Shown here: positions 34,890-45,934 of the stretch, piece by piece | How positions within the stretch are numbered: the stretch's first letter is position 1 | Layout of the letters: each line of letters opens with the position of its first letter | Assembly: GCA_958496175.1 (NCBI GenBank) | Contig: OY292275.1 | Span: 42,981,701-43,045,700 of the forward strand | Length of the DNA stretch: 64,000 nt | Direction of reading: 5' to 3' | From: Sisyra terminalis | Taxonomy: Eukaryota > Arthropoda > Insecta > Neuroptera > Sisyridae | Notes under the pieces: model-generated | Told to the model about the DNA's origin: nothing | The model's input: the letters and a program-made list of their open reading frames with translations, nothing else | The model's database searches: none | Translations under genes and position numbers: made by a program

Positions 34890-36013
34890 TATTTCAGGTA
34901 TCTATGCAATGTTTTTTTTTTAAATTTTCATTATATTTGTAGCAAGGAAATCGGGAATCAATATGAATAAAACAATAGTCAAGTTCATTAGAGCATTAGG
35001 TCACGCAAAAGCGATTCGAAAGATTTTTCGATTTTCCTCAATTTTCTTAGATCGTCGATATTTGTCAAAAACGCATATTAAATTCAAATTATCAATTTGG
35101 ATAGTATTATACACAAAAATTATTATTATATTAGATGATTCCTGACAATGGAATTAAAATTCCATAAGCGGGATAACACTAAGCGTAATGGATATTAGAA
35201 TTAGTGGTAATGCTTTAAACTTCTTCTACCATGGTTAATATTGAAGATATAATTTCACACAATCAAAGTCAAAAGTTTTAACTAGTAAACGAGAAACAAG
35301 CAATGTAAGTAGTGAAGCAAGCATAAAAAGCATCGGGGTCCCTATATTTTTCCTTTATCTCGTAAAATATTTTTATTATTGTTTGTCCTGGAAATCATTA
35401 GCCTTAGTTAGCCTTAGCTAATCAGGAACAATTTTCAATAGTTGCTTTTATTCTCATTGTTTTTGAGAATTTTTATTTATTTTCTATTATTTTACTGTTG
35501 ACAAGCAATTCAGCAAACATCCTGTATTTTGGTATTTTGACACGTGGAGCATATTTTTTTGGAATATTACAAGTCATTTACTGGGGTGTGGGCGTGCGGG
35601 GTGAGTAACGTTTTCGTTTTGTAAAGTGGTTCTCGTTAAAAGCCATTAGTTAACCCCATCAAAATCGTAGACAGTGCTTTTTTAAACGCCTCCTCCCCAT
35701 ATGCGGAAAAGCTTTTCTTTTTCCTCGTCTTCACAAATGCGCGCTCGTATATTTTCATTACATTTGTCCCGTAATTCGGTCGAAAATATTACTTACTATC
35801 CCTGGCTAAACGGAAAATTGAATTATTATTGAGTTAAATAAAACGAGAGACCATCTCCGCCCCATTCTGTTCAAAGCCAGACAATTTGGCACATTTAAAA
35901 TTTATGACACAAATAAAATATTGATTGAGAAAAAAATCGATTTTCTAATTAATCTTTTATGACCAATTTTATGACATCAATTATGTTAATATTTTATGTA
36001 TGTTTTTTTTTCA
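34890..36013. other. Unassigned, partly higher-complexity sequence
   Basis: No transposon signature. 35590-35880 is less AT-rich than average and contains GGGCGTGCGGGGTGAGTAAC, ATGCGCGCTCGTATATT and a Cys-free, stop-rich set of frames. It may be unique intronic or intergenic DNA and a candidate for non-coding conservation. Confidence 0.4.
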
Positions 36014-36191
36014 GGGAATAAAGAGAATATATAATTACAATCCACGTAGGTTTATTTTGCTTTTTTCAAAGAAAGCTCAAAAGGTTTTTCAGCAAGCTTT
36101 GCAAAAGTTTGAATCGATAGAGAGTGCACTTTCTGTGCAGCTGGAAAACTCAATAACTAGATTTAAAACCCAAACAGAAAATTTGTGTTAG
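36014..36191 (+). other. Possible terminal exon (speculative)
   Basis: A T-rich tract ending TTTTTTTTTCAG (36002-36013) is followed by an open frame of 58 codons to a TAG stop. The peptide begins GIKRIYNYNPRRFILLFSKK and continues AQKVFQQALQKFESIESALS, then ends VQLENSITRFKTQTENLC. The middle is a plausible amphipathic or coiled-coil helix. I do not recognise a family. Acceptor, frame and stop are seen; exon status is inference, and chance is a real alternative. Confidence 0.2.
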
Positions 36192-37773
36192 AGAAACGTA
36201 AAAATTCCATTTAAAAAGCTCGTCTTTTGAAATTCTTAAATTTTCGTTAATCCTGTTCAAGGTTTTCAGCTGAAAAATACCAGGAAATGTCGAATTGAAT
36301 GTTGAAAATTTATATTCTCATTAATTGTGCAATTTTAATATAAATTACGTTTAAAATTAAGAACACAATTAGTTAAAAGATTTAAAGAAAATACGCTTTT
36401 TTTGAGGAAAAAGGAAATAAACTAATCCTATGGGATTTGGTCCTTTAACTTTTGCCTTTTAGCCTTACGTAACCTTTTTATAAATGAAATTATCTGCTGT
36501 AAGCCAAACCAGCTGATTGGTTTATCCGAGTCGGGTATAATATGAAAGCATAAATATTCATATCAAGCACAAAAACTGATAAACTCACCATATTTACATA
36601 TGCTGTGAATCTCATAAAAATAAAACTATTATGCAAATCAGCATTCAGCTAAAAACTTAACAGTGTAAACAGAAAATTAATTTAATTTTGTATTTAAAAT
36701 AAAAATTGCAGCCAAAAACTCCACTTTACAATACGTGCTAATATTGAAGATTGAAAAGCTTTTGATGGAACGTAACACGAAGGTTTTCCTGTTGATTTTA
36801 TTAAAATTAAAATTTCTAGTTTGCATAATCTCATTAAATTACATTTTTTGAACATAGGAAAACTAATATATCTGCATACTTTAATAACAATTACCCTAGA
36901 TAATGTCCCCAAAGCTGTAAAGCTGTTCATGTGGGACCAATTTTTCTATTTATACTGTTAGCGAGGATTAATTAAATGAATAATGCCGGTAATAAAACTA
37001 TATTAAAAATTATTATGAAACGAAATTTTATTTTCAACATGAATTTTATCATACTTACACGAAATTGAAATAAAAGCGTTTCAAGAGGGTTGAGAATACT
37101 TGAAGTTTAAAAACTAAGAAGTTCACATCGTAAATAGTTCATGAATACAAACTGCAAGATAAAAGTAGTTCCGTTAAGATTAAAAATTGAGGAAGAAATT
37201 ACCAATCTGAATTTTAAGCATTTTAGATATTTTATTCACTTGAACATTTTCCAAATATATTTTTCTGATTATTTCATCAAATGTAAGTTCTACATTCCAA
37301 TGAACTTTCTACAGTTGATTGATAACATTTCTAAATAATCATCCCAATAAACTACAGCTGTTTCCACGTCTAGTTTATCCCAATTGTTGATTATTGCTAT
37401 TAATTATCTGATTATTGACGTTGACAAAATGTGATGAATGTAGGACTGCACATTAACGAACATTTCTATTTGTCTTTCAATGCTTGCATTTATCCTTGAA
37501 TCTCTCTTGACATATTTTCTCGCTTTAAGATTGGTTTTTCTGTAATTATTGGATAATGTTAACTTATTTTGTACTCAATATTTGACTTTTTACAAAATAA
37601 TTGATAAAACTTCCAACTCTTGTTAATTTTACGGGCATTGTTTTTAAAATGGGTTTATTGTTGGATATTGGATATTGTTGGGAAGAACTTCAAGAAAAAC
37701 TATTTTAATTGTCAAATTAGATTTTTTCGCTGACTTTGAACTGTTATACTGTTTATACAATATATAAAATATA
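36192..37773. other. Unassigned AT-rich sequence
   Basis: No gene or repeat recognised. Only short AT-rich ORFs occur, and a small direct repeat TTGGATATTGGATATTG lies at about 37663. Confidence 0.4.
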
Positions 37774-38003
37774 TCGTGGTTAAATTTATGTAATATAATG
37801 TACAAAAATAAACTATGAATATAAATTTAAACAAAAATTAAAATAAATTATTATTGAAGTATTGCCCAAATACGTACTCGTATTTCGATTGCCAAGCAAT
37901 TTTCCTCAGTGGTCATCAAGTAGTATTGATACTGCTACGTGATGAGGCACATTATAGTCATAGCTATAGTTACCGAGCGATCCAACAATACTACTTGATG
38001 ACT
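37774..38003. mobile_element. Fold-back element, partial copy
   Basis: Second copy of the family at 7586-7930. It keeps the outer left arm (TTTATGTAATATAATGTACA), the inner left arm (CGATTGCCAAGCAAT, TCATCAAGTAGTATTG) and the start of the right arm (CAATACTACTTGATGA). The outer right arm is missing. The inner inverted repeat TCATCAAGTAGTATTG / CAATACTACTTGATGA is perfect over 16 bp in this copy. Confidence 0.85.
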
Positions 38004-38371
38004 ACTTGAAATTCAATAATACTATAATTGACTATATTTGTAGTATAAAATTATCCAATTATGATCTCTTAACAAAATTTGGTCGCTTAACATCTGATTA
38101 ACTTTGAATTTTAAAATTTTTGGACTGAAGTCTGAAGTCGAAGATATAATATCAGTTATGCCTATTTTAATTGAAATCCTTTTTTCATTCTATACATCCC
38201 TAATAAATTTTTTTTCACCAATTTTTTTATCACATTCACCCCGAAATTGGCATCTGGGAGTCAATGTATACTGCTTTGGCAATGAATAGAGTATAAAAAT
38301 CAGTCTTTATCAATTGAACTTTCTAATATTTTTTTAGGAATTAATTTAAAAAAAAATGGATCACTCTATAG

Positions 38372-39014
38372 CAGGGATCGCGAAAATGGTCTATATAGAT
38401 ACCATGGGGTAAATTTAACACTATTAGGGGATCTATTTGATCTAAAGGGTCATTTGGAAAAACAGTTTCTGAATATGCAAATAACACATACCTAGCCGAA
38501 TATACAAGTAGTAAGATATTTGTAAATAACTTTTTTAAAATAATATGTATTTTAAGAATTGTTTACAATCATAAAATAGATGTACAAAGACTAAAAGATG
38601 ATAAAACTCAGATCTCAGTATTTATTATTTGATGCTTTTATATTTCCAAATTAGTGACGTTTCGTTTCTTATCGCAACTTTCTCAGGCGTCTTAAAAAAT
38701 AGTTACAAAACTATTATTAACAATGCCAACCATATTTAAAATACAAAAATATATTAGTGTTCAATTAAATATGTCTGCAAATAAAATAATGATGATGAAG
38801 TTGCATTAAGCAACGAAACGTCTCTAATTTGGTAATTTATTTATATCAAATAATAAAAAAAAAAACGATCTTAAATAACCAGAGTTGTCATCTTTATTGT
38901 ACGAACAGTGATACTTTTCGTTAAATTAACAGAAAAATACTTTTATGGGGGTCGATGAGGGATTTAAAAAACCATTTTGAGGTCGATGATTAAAATAGTT
39001 TGGGCCCCCAACTG
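38372..39014. mobile_element. hAT-like relic enclosing another inverted repeat
   Basis: The left end CAGGGATCGCGAAAATGG and the right end GGTCGATGATTAAAATAG / TTTGGGCCCCCAACTG look like the two diverged ends of a hAT-type element. The flanking 8-mers do not match. The interior is largely the inverted-repeat element at 38618-38862. No transposase is readable. Confidence 0.45.
38618..38862. repeat. Inverted repeat with hammerhead-like motifs in both arms
   Basis: The arms TATTTATTATTTGATGC...CAAATTAGTGACGTTTCG and CGAAACGTCTCTAATTTGG...ATCAAATAATAAA are reverse complements over about 70 bp. On the minus strand 38656-38688 reads CCTGAGAAAGTTGC then GATAAGAAACGAAACGTC. On the plus strand 38793-38823 reads TGATGAAGTTGCATTAAG then CAACGAAACGTC. 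The combined pattern CTGATGA, stem II, GAAACGTC is the hammerhead ribozyme core. Neither arm is fully intact: CTGAGAA in one, ATGATGA in the other. Hammerheads are known in Penelope-like and related retroelements; membership here is inference. Confidence 0.6.
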
Positions 39015-40755
39015 TACAGTGTATGCATACAAACAAAATTATAGATCGATTTTTAAAAATATTTTTTTATGCTGACAATCGAGGTAGCTTAATGTAATTG
39101 TGGTGATTGTTATTCATTTTATACTTTATAACTTTATTCATTGTTTGACAAAAGAAACTTGGATGAAATAGCTTAAATAATGGGAACCATTATTGCCACT
39201 TACAAGTAGGTGGTAGGTAGGAAGTATTGGGGTGACAAGTCTTCGATTAGTTTTCAATTTGTGTACCACATACTTCAAACTGTAACCTAGGACTTAAATA
39301 GCTTTCTGTGAACTTAATAAAAGCAACAATCTAAAAGTTTCATGCCACACAAACTTTTCTATTAGACCAATTTAAATAAAACATTTTTTCAAATCCACGT
39401 TTCTATCGTTAAGATGTAAATTTTTCGGCAAAAAAAAATTTTCACCATTGCTTGTAAATCTTATGAATTTCAAATGCAATGTTCTCCAATTTTTTTATTT
39501 GGTAGAACAAGTAAGAATACGATATTGTTCATAGCAAAAACACAATTTGCAAAAATGACAAGAAAAGTCGATAAATAAATAAGAGCAACCATATGAATAT
39601 TTAAGTTGAGTGTTTCGTAGAACAACTGCATTATACTTTTGTGTATAATATGTTGCAATATTCCCATATCTCGAAAAATTTTCGTGGCTTTCAAAACGAA
39701 ATAGACAGTAGTGTCTATTATTCAAATTATACAACTCCACTTTTGTATTGTGAGAAGAATTGCAAAACAGATATACACGGTTTACAATGACTGCCGATTT
39801 GGAAAAGTATGGAGAATAAAACTGAAGCGGTTTTCATATATTTTTTTTTCTTTTTGAAATAGAAATTTCGAACAAAGGAATTGTCATTTAAAAAAAAATT
39901 CCCAACGTTGGAGTTAAATTTATAATTTCTTTATGAAAGTAAACTTAGTTTTACTATAGCAGTCACATGGTAGAGTATAGAGCACACATTGTGTGACATA
40001 GCTATTTGAATATGTCGTTTTCATTATAAATGTTCATAAAGTTTTAAAGACATTAATAATGCAATAAACAATTTAGAAATCTACTTCCGCTAATGCTTCA
40101 ATTCTCAATTATGACGAAATTATTTCCGCCCCCACTTCACACTCACGGGTTCTTATTGGGGCTGCTTAAATTGAAGCACTTAGTGAGTGTCGCTTTAAAG
40201 ATGTATAGTGGAATCGATCGAATGTGTATAAATATGATGTATGTACTTTATTTGGTGACAATAATCGGCATAGAGAAAAACCGGGAAGTTCCATTAGCGA
40301 GAATATTTCCGATTTTTCATCTATTCAAAATTTCCTGGTATCTAAATGTTTTTTTTTCTTTGGCTAAACGGAACTGTTCAATGTCATATTTCACCGGGAG
40401 AAGTTTTCCTCTTTTAGAGTTTATATTCGTTTCTTCGTATTTTATGAGGAAAATTTGCTCAAACTTACTTCATAACAAACTTAACAGCTAACTCAACCAT
40501 TGCCTTAAACTTGTGAGAAATTAAACTTTGTAAAATATATTTTAGTTTTGGTAAATTCTTTTAAGTGCATGAAAATGTTTTGGTTTTAAAATAATTTTGA
40601 ATGAATTCAGAACTTTAATTTCTTATTCGTAACTACTGTTTTACCATTAGTAGAACATAAGATTTTACATGTACATGTTGGTGCCTTTGCAAAGCTGGTA
40701 AAGATCAATTTGATTTTTATGACTAAAATTAATATTATTACAATTCTATGTTAAA
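39015..40755. other. Unassigned AT-rich sequence
   Basis: Contains the longest unexplained ATG-less open frame on the plus strand (40093-40491, 132 codons). It is hydrophobic, contains no recognised domain and lacks a transposon signature around it. A chance ORF is the most likely reading. Confidence 0.4.
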
Positions 40756-40913
40756 GTCTATTGGTGCCTAAGTGATCAAGATGGCCACTCCATAACTGGT
40801 AGAAGTTGAGTTCGAATCTCATGTCCAGCAAATTTTCGATAAATCTCGATTTATGGATTTTATTAATCCTCGAGTCGCTAGCGACCTTAGTTGTTATAAG
40901 GCGACCGTAACTA
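40756..40913 (+). repeat. tRNA-derived SINE, copy 6
   Basis: The head TCTATTGGTGCCTAAGTGAT has a mutated A box. The B box GAGTTCGAATCTC is well kept. Tail CCTCGAGTCGCTAGCGACC and GGCGACCGTAA. It ends in an A-rich stretch (AATAAAAAAAAT). Confidence 0.85.
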
Positions 40914-41630
40914 TCAATAAAAAAAATCTATTTTTTTGTAACAGTAACTTCTTGAAGTCTGAAAAATTATCTAAGGTATTAAAACTTGTATAGTTTTAAT
41001 AAGAATATTATTTTACAAAGGGTAGCAAATATGGTTTCCGATATCCAGAATGAATAAAAAGAATAGCAACAATAGAATATCCATCTTAACTTAAGTAGTT
41101 AAAGAAGGATTGTTTCTAGCAAATGATACTACCGTTAAATCAATAGCTTCCTGAAGGGGGGATAACATCATTCTGCGGATGCCAAAATTTTCTAAGGGAG
41201 CATCACCAGCTGTAAAACAGAGACGGGTCATTATTAAGAATATGTGTGGTGATACTGCTTCATTTTGAAAAATTGTCAGTGTTGGGCTGTACATATTTCA
41301 CGGGAAATCATGTGTCAGTTGTATCAATATTGGGTTATGAATATTTCACGGGAAGTTACTACTACTCTAATAATGATGCAATTACCAACAACTTATTGTG
41401 CGTTGCTAAGATTTACAAGTGATTTATTTTGACCTTCTCTTAAATTGGTTTCTGATATGCCTTTTCTTGAATACTTGTTTTGCTAGAATTCCAATTATTC
41501 AACTTCCTGCTTTCTAAGATGCTTCCAGTTGTTCTTTTATGGCAAATCAGTTTACAATTTCTTATCTCTCTTTTAAATTTTTCTCAAGAAAAATGCATAA
41601 AGAACAATTAAGAATATTAGTTTTCGGTGA
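40914..41630. other. Unassigned sequence with a short direct repeat
   Basis: At 41285-41306 and 41334-41353 the motif ATATTTCACGGGAA recurs within two related blocks (TGTTGGGCTGTAC and ATTGGGTTATGA precede it). This looks like a local 47-50-bp duplication. Otherwise nothing is recognised. Confidence 0.45.
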
Positions 41631-41990
41631 GTGATGCAATGGGTCTATAAAAATCATGGCTTGATAAAGAAGAACAACACCGGTCAAAAACACAGTAAAA
41701 GAATGATGGGAAAACCACCCCTGAGCCTTACTACTAAAATACTTGATATTACAAGGAAACAAGTCAGAGTGGTAAGGGGTCTAATAACCGGCCACTGTAA
41801 ATGGAAAAAATACTTGCATTCAATTGGATTACATGTAGGTGATCCAACATGCAAATTCTGCCAGGTACGAACTAAGAACTAAGGAACACCTGGTATGGAC
41901 ACTAGGGGACAACACTAGGAATTATAAAGAACTAAGGATTACAAACCCTGGAACTTAAATAGCCGAAAACACCTAGTACGTCAGTTTCTG
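41631..41990 (+). pseudogene. LINE RNase H domain fragment
   Basis: An open frame (41631-41882) encodes NNTGQKHSKRMMGKPPLSLT, then TKILDITRKQVRVVRGLITG, then HCKWKKYLHSIGLHVGDPTC. This fits the SRKQxRxVxGLLTGHCxLxxHLxxxGLxxxPTCRxC region at the end of the RNase H domain of I-clade non-LTR retrotransposons. A stop in an AACTAAGAACTAAGG duplication interrupts it just before the expected EHIL motif. Further tail sequence (CAGTTTCTGAGGTTTTCCTA) is recognisable to about 41990. The rest of the element is missing. Confidence 0.82.
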
Positions 41991-43787
41991 AGGTTTTCCT
42001 AGCTACTAGGTCTTAACTAGGTTAAATAGGGATCCAGAAACAATAAGTTCTGAGTCTGCAGTGATGAAATTCAAATACTCTCATCCGGGGAATCCTAAAG
42101 TGATTGATGTCTTTTGTTGTTAGTACATATTATACTAAGCCGATGATTTTTTTAGTGAATCATAAAAAGCAAAATTGGTGACAAAACTAAGGTATGTTGC
42201 GTACAAAAAAAGGATATTGTATTCTGCGTACTTTTCCTGGTTTAAGTAGTTCTGACATATTAAGTGTAAAGGAAATGAGTAAATGTAGTATTTTCACGAT
42301 AAGGATTCTCTTTAAACTTAAAAGCCATGCTAAAACCCATATAGTTCTTAAAAGCAAATGCCTTTATTGGCAAACAAATGAAATGACGATCTCATCATCA
42401 CTTCATTACATTTCATCGCCTTATTAAATCTCTTTATTCCCTCAATAGCTGCATCAAATATTTGAATCGTCGCTTGTCTAGTTACAGTCATACAAATGAA
42501 AAAGTTGAATTGAAAAGAATTTCAACGCCAAAGACAAGATGAATGAACTGAATAGGCGTCAATATTTCAATTTAAATTGTTTTATTCTCCGTAAAAGACC
42601 GTTGCGTTGTACAACGTTTCTTCGATTAATTACTCTTCATCAATAACCCGATTTGAAATTTTGACGTCAAATTTTAAAACTATTATGTGTTATTATTATT
42701 ATAAATTACGTTTTTTTTTTCAACGTCGCTATATGTGAGCCATATAAAAGTTTCCTTTGAGAACAGATCATCCATCAAAGCCGTGGATATATTTACTATA
42801 TGAAACAGTTGTTGGAAAATAAAAGTTAATTTCAAGGAAAAAAATAATAACTTTAAACTTTACAGACTCGAAAAAAGTTTTTCTGCATCGAAATATCGTA
42901 AATCACGGTGGAATTTAGTGGCGCCACCACATGAGAAATTTTGGCGTTGAATGTGTGTGCGGATTATCAGCAGCTTTTCTTTTTAATGTTCGCATATTAT
43001 TTTCCGCGAAATAATTTCAGCATAAATTGTTATCGCTTAAATTGATTTGGACGTTTACAATATTTAAGATTACGCGGTTTATTCAAACGTTCATTTTATG
43101 AATAAATCATTGTGTTTGTGTATGACCCGCTTAGATACTGACCTTTATAGTAAAAGTATGAGTGAAGAAAATAATGCGGGAAAGTATGAGTGGAAGATAT
43201 GAGATGGGAATTTATTTAATTTTTTCAGCAAACGTATTTTTCTGTGTTAGGTGTAGGATGTTAGGGTGAATTAAGAAAATCGCGAAGACAAGTTGGACAA
43301 AATAAGGGTGTTTTAAGTGAAATTTAATTAGTAGTTAAAAAATTTAATTACTTTCGTCTAATTAAATAGTGAAGATTAAAAAAATGTCTTTTCTTAACTA
43401 TAATTCAGGACACTAATTTATTTTGTATTTTTTTTTTCTAAAACTTCAGCAAAATTTAAAAATAAACAATACTGCTAAAAGTATAATGTTTCACATTTGA
43501 GAAAATAATTTTATTTTATAATTTGGATATTAAAATCTCAGATATTTTGCACATTATTACTAAAATAGCATAAAGTATTGCGTTTAAAAGAAATATAATT
43601 TTTATTAAATACTCGTATTTACAAAAATACTATTTTCAAATGGTTTCTGAAATAGCATTTGCTGTTTTAAAAAACTAGCGCTTGTTGGTCATAATAATTC
43701 TTATAGAAACTCTTATAACTTTTATATTTGGTATAAGTTTCTCATGTTTATTATTTAAATATAAATGTCAATACAATAATTAATTGA
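41991..43787. other. Unassigned AT-rich sequence
   Basis: No gene recognised. At 42600-42650 a perfect 12-bp palindrome, CGTTGTACAACG, is followed by GTTTCTTCGATTAATTAC and TCTTCATCAA, whose reverse complement has a loose hammerhead-like layout. T9-T10 runs precede several segments. Confidence 0.4.
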
Positions 43788-43933
43788 GCCTACTGGTAGC
43801 CGAGTGGTCTAGATGATCGCTCCAAAACTAGTAGGTAGTGGGTTAGATCCTCGTATCGTGCAAATTTTCACAATATTTCTCGATAACGGATTTAATTAAC
43901 CCTAGAGTCGCTAAAGGACCTAAGTTGTTATAT
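43788..43933 (+). repeat. tRNA-derived SINE, copy 7
   Basis: The head GCCTACTGGTAGCCGAGTGG, then TCTAGATGATCGCTCC, gives a consensus A box. The B box is GGGTTAGATCCTCG, with one change. Tail CCCTAGAGTCGCTAAAGGAC. It is followed by T11 rather than an A tail. It lies 50 bp from copy 8 in the same orientation. Confidence 0.9.
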
Positions 43934-43983
43934 CTTTTTTTTTAATTTAGATTTCTCCAAAAAAAGTTGTAATTATTCCTTTA

Positions 43984-44140
43984 AGCCCATTGGTGGCCGA
44001 GTGGTCAAAGTAGCCGATCCAAAACTGCTAGGTATTGGGTTCAAATTTCGTATCGAGCAAATTTTCAGGATTTCTGAATGAACGTATTTATTACTAATCC
44101 TACAGTCATTAAAGACCTTGGTCATTATAATGCGACGGTA
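43984..44140 (+). repeat. tRNA-derived SINE, copy 8
   Basis: Head AGCCCATTGGTGGCCGAGTG and B-box region GGGTTCAAATTTCG, tail CCTACAGTCATTAAAGACC and ATGCGACGGTAAAAAATAAT. Head differences from copy 7 show that the two are separate insertions rather than one tandem duplication. Confidence 0.9.
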
Positions 44141-45684
44141 AAAAATAATAATAAAATAAATTCTTTATGTTTATTGTAGATATTTGTAAACATATTTAGG
44201 GTATAGTAGTACGAGTTGATCCCTTGGGGTAATATGGTCCTTTGAGATTGTGCTGAAACCACTTACCTACGCTAATTAGTTTATTTCACTGATAAAACAT
44301 AGCTCTGGACCTCTGGACTCCGTCTTGGTCTCAGACAAATCGTAATGGAGGAGTGAGCAATACATCGATTTTGACGAGAAAAAATAAAAATTGTGCACGA
44401 TTGACCTATAAGAAAGACATGACTTGGATCTTATGTTACTTTTATTCAAACAATGGTACATTTAATTACTGTTGCGTTTGGAGTTTTTTATTAGGCTTGA
44501 TTTTAGTATTAAGGCCACGTGAATTTAGCCACGTGCTTGTGGGCTATGTTAGCAAACTCTACCTGGGGGTCCATTTTACCCATGGGGGTGTACAAGATGA
44601 TCACTTTGTAAGGTTTTAAAAAAATGAAAATATTTCAATGAAACCTCAGTTATTTTCGGGTTTTGAGTATTATAAAAGCTAGATAGATCAATTTACTAGT
44701 ATCATTCGTCTTTATTTTTGGTTTACCAGCTTGAAGAATGTATATTTTACACTTAATTACGCTTAAGGGGATCATATCGTTCTACCTTCCCCTAAAGAAG
44801 ATACGCTTTTATTTGTTGCCAAAATCAGATCATTTTGTAAGTAGAGTTTAAAAAAAGATACAAAAAGAGTTTACAAAGTAATCAATTTAATCATCAAATA
44901 AAATTTAAATCTAATCTATTTATATATGTGTATTTTTAAATAGGTAGAAAATGTATGTAAAAACTGTCAAACATTTGCTGAGGCTATATAAAAGACCTTT
45001 ACCTAACGATTAATAAGACCGTAAAGTTTTATTAGAGTAATTTATTTAGTAATAAATAATACGCTCCAATCAGCACCATCAATAACTAATAACTTCGTCT
45101 ACGATCAACTTTCCAAATAAATTGAATCAATATCGAAAATGATTTGGTTTACACCCCTAACCACCGTACTGCGCCTCTTCGATAAAACTTTGTAATCTCG
45201 AAGGACTTATTTAAGGACTATGGAGCGATAACCATATTTTTATATGTTGCAAATTCAATTTTGTCTTTATTGAAATGATCGAGCAGAGTTGCCATGTTTT
45301 TTTAGTGGATGTAATCCAATAAAACGATATTATAATATTATTTGGAGACGTAGGCAAACACCTTTTATATAGTAAATGACTTGGGACAAACCTTTTATTA
45401 TTCCACTTCACGTGCTATTTTTGTTCAATTTAACTAAATTAATTTCATAAAAATGAATTTGTCAAGACCTTGGAAAATTGTTGCGATACTTTTTCGGTGT
45501 CACTTCCGCGACAAACGCTACTTGAACACTAAGGAAGTGCGAGGAAAGTTTTCGAGAGTTTTTCAATGTTAGTTTTATCCCGAATAATTTTGCATTTAAA
45601 TCTTAGAGGCATAAGGAAGATAAATGAGGAAGATTTAAGTAAAAAAGAATTATGATACTCTTAGATAATAAACTTTTTTTTACC
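44141..45684. other. Unassigned sequence
   Basis: 44210-44860 contains several purine-rich blocks (CCTTGGGGTAATATGG, GGGGGTCCATTTTACCCATG, AAGGGGATCATATCG) and a duplicated GATCA-TTTGTAAG motif (44598 and 44828), hinting at an old transposon. No terminus is convincing. The 88-codon ORF at 44353-44619 crosses it and shows no domain. Confidence 0.35.
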
Positions 45685-45745
45685 ATATGCGTTGCCAAAG
45701 ATAAAATAGCAATGATGATCGCCAATCTTCAGCGTTGACGAGACT
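45685..45745 (+). pseudogene. LINE 3' end (last codons)
   Basis: The plus frame reads VAKDKIAMMIANLQR followed by a stop, the same C-terminus as the LINE relic at 15690-16165 (TTITMMIINLQC). Nucleotides ATGATGATC and AATCTTCAGCGTTGA are shared. Only about 60 bases remain, a strongly 5'-truncated copy. Confidence 0.7.
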
Positions 45746-45894
45746 TAAGAAATTCTCATATTAAAATGAGTAATTGAGAAAAATTATTTTTCTTTATTTG
45801 TAATCTATTAAAAATAATTAGATGTAAACTGATAAACTGTTTTTAATAATACTTTAAATTTTATTAAAACGCAATAGTTAACTAAATTTGAAGG

Positions 45895-45934
45895 GAAAAA
45901 AACGGTGCCACGTACTTTGCAACCGTTTTTTTTT
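45895..45934. other. Short hairpin with A/T-rich stem
   Basis: AAAAAAACGGT and ACCGTTTTTTT form an 11-bp perfect stem around a 16-base loop. It resembles the shape of a bacterial terminator, but in this eukaryotic context it is more likely a chance or transposon-derived palindrome. Confidence 0.6.

Noticed and set aside
40093..40491. 132-codon plus-strand open frame
   Set aside because: Hydrophobic, no domain, no splice or start context. It begins at a non-ATG codon; frames of this length occur by chance in AT-rich DNA at this scale.
45010..45560. LTR retrotransposon
   Set aside because: Some higher-complexity sequence, but no TG..CA-bounded direct repeats, primer-binding site, or gag/pol reading was found. 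No LTR element was found anywhere in the window.
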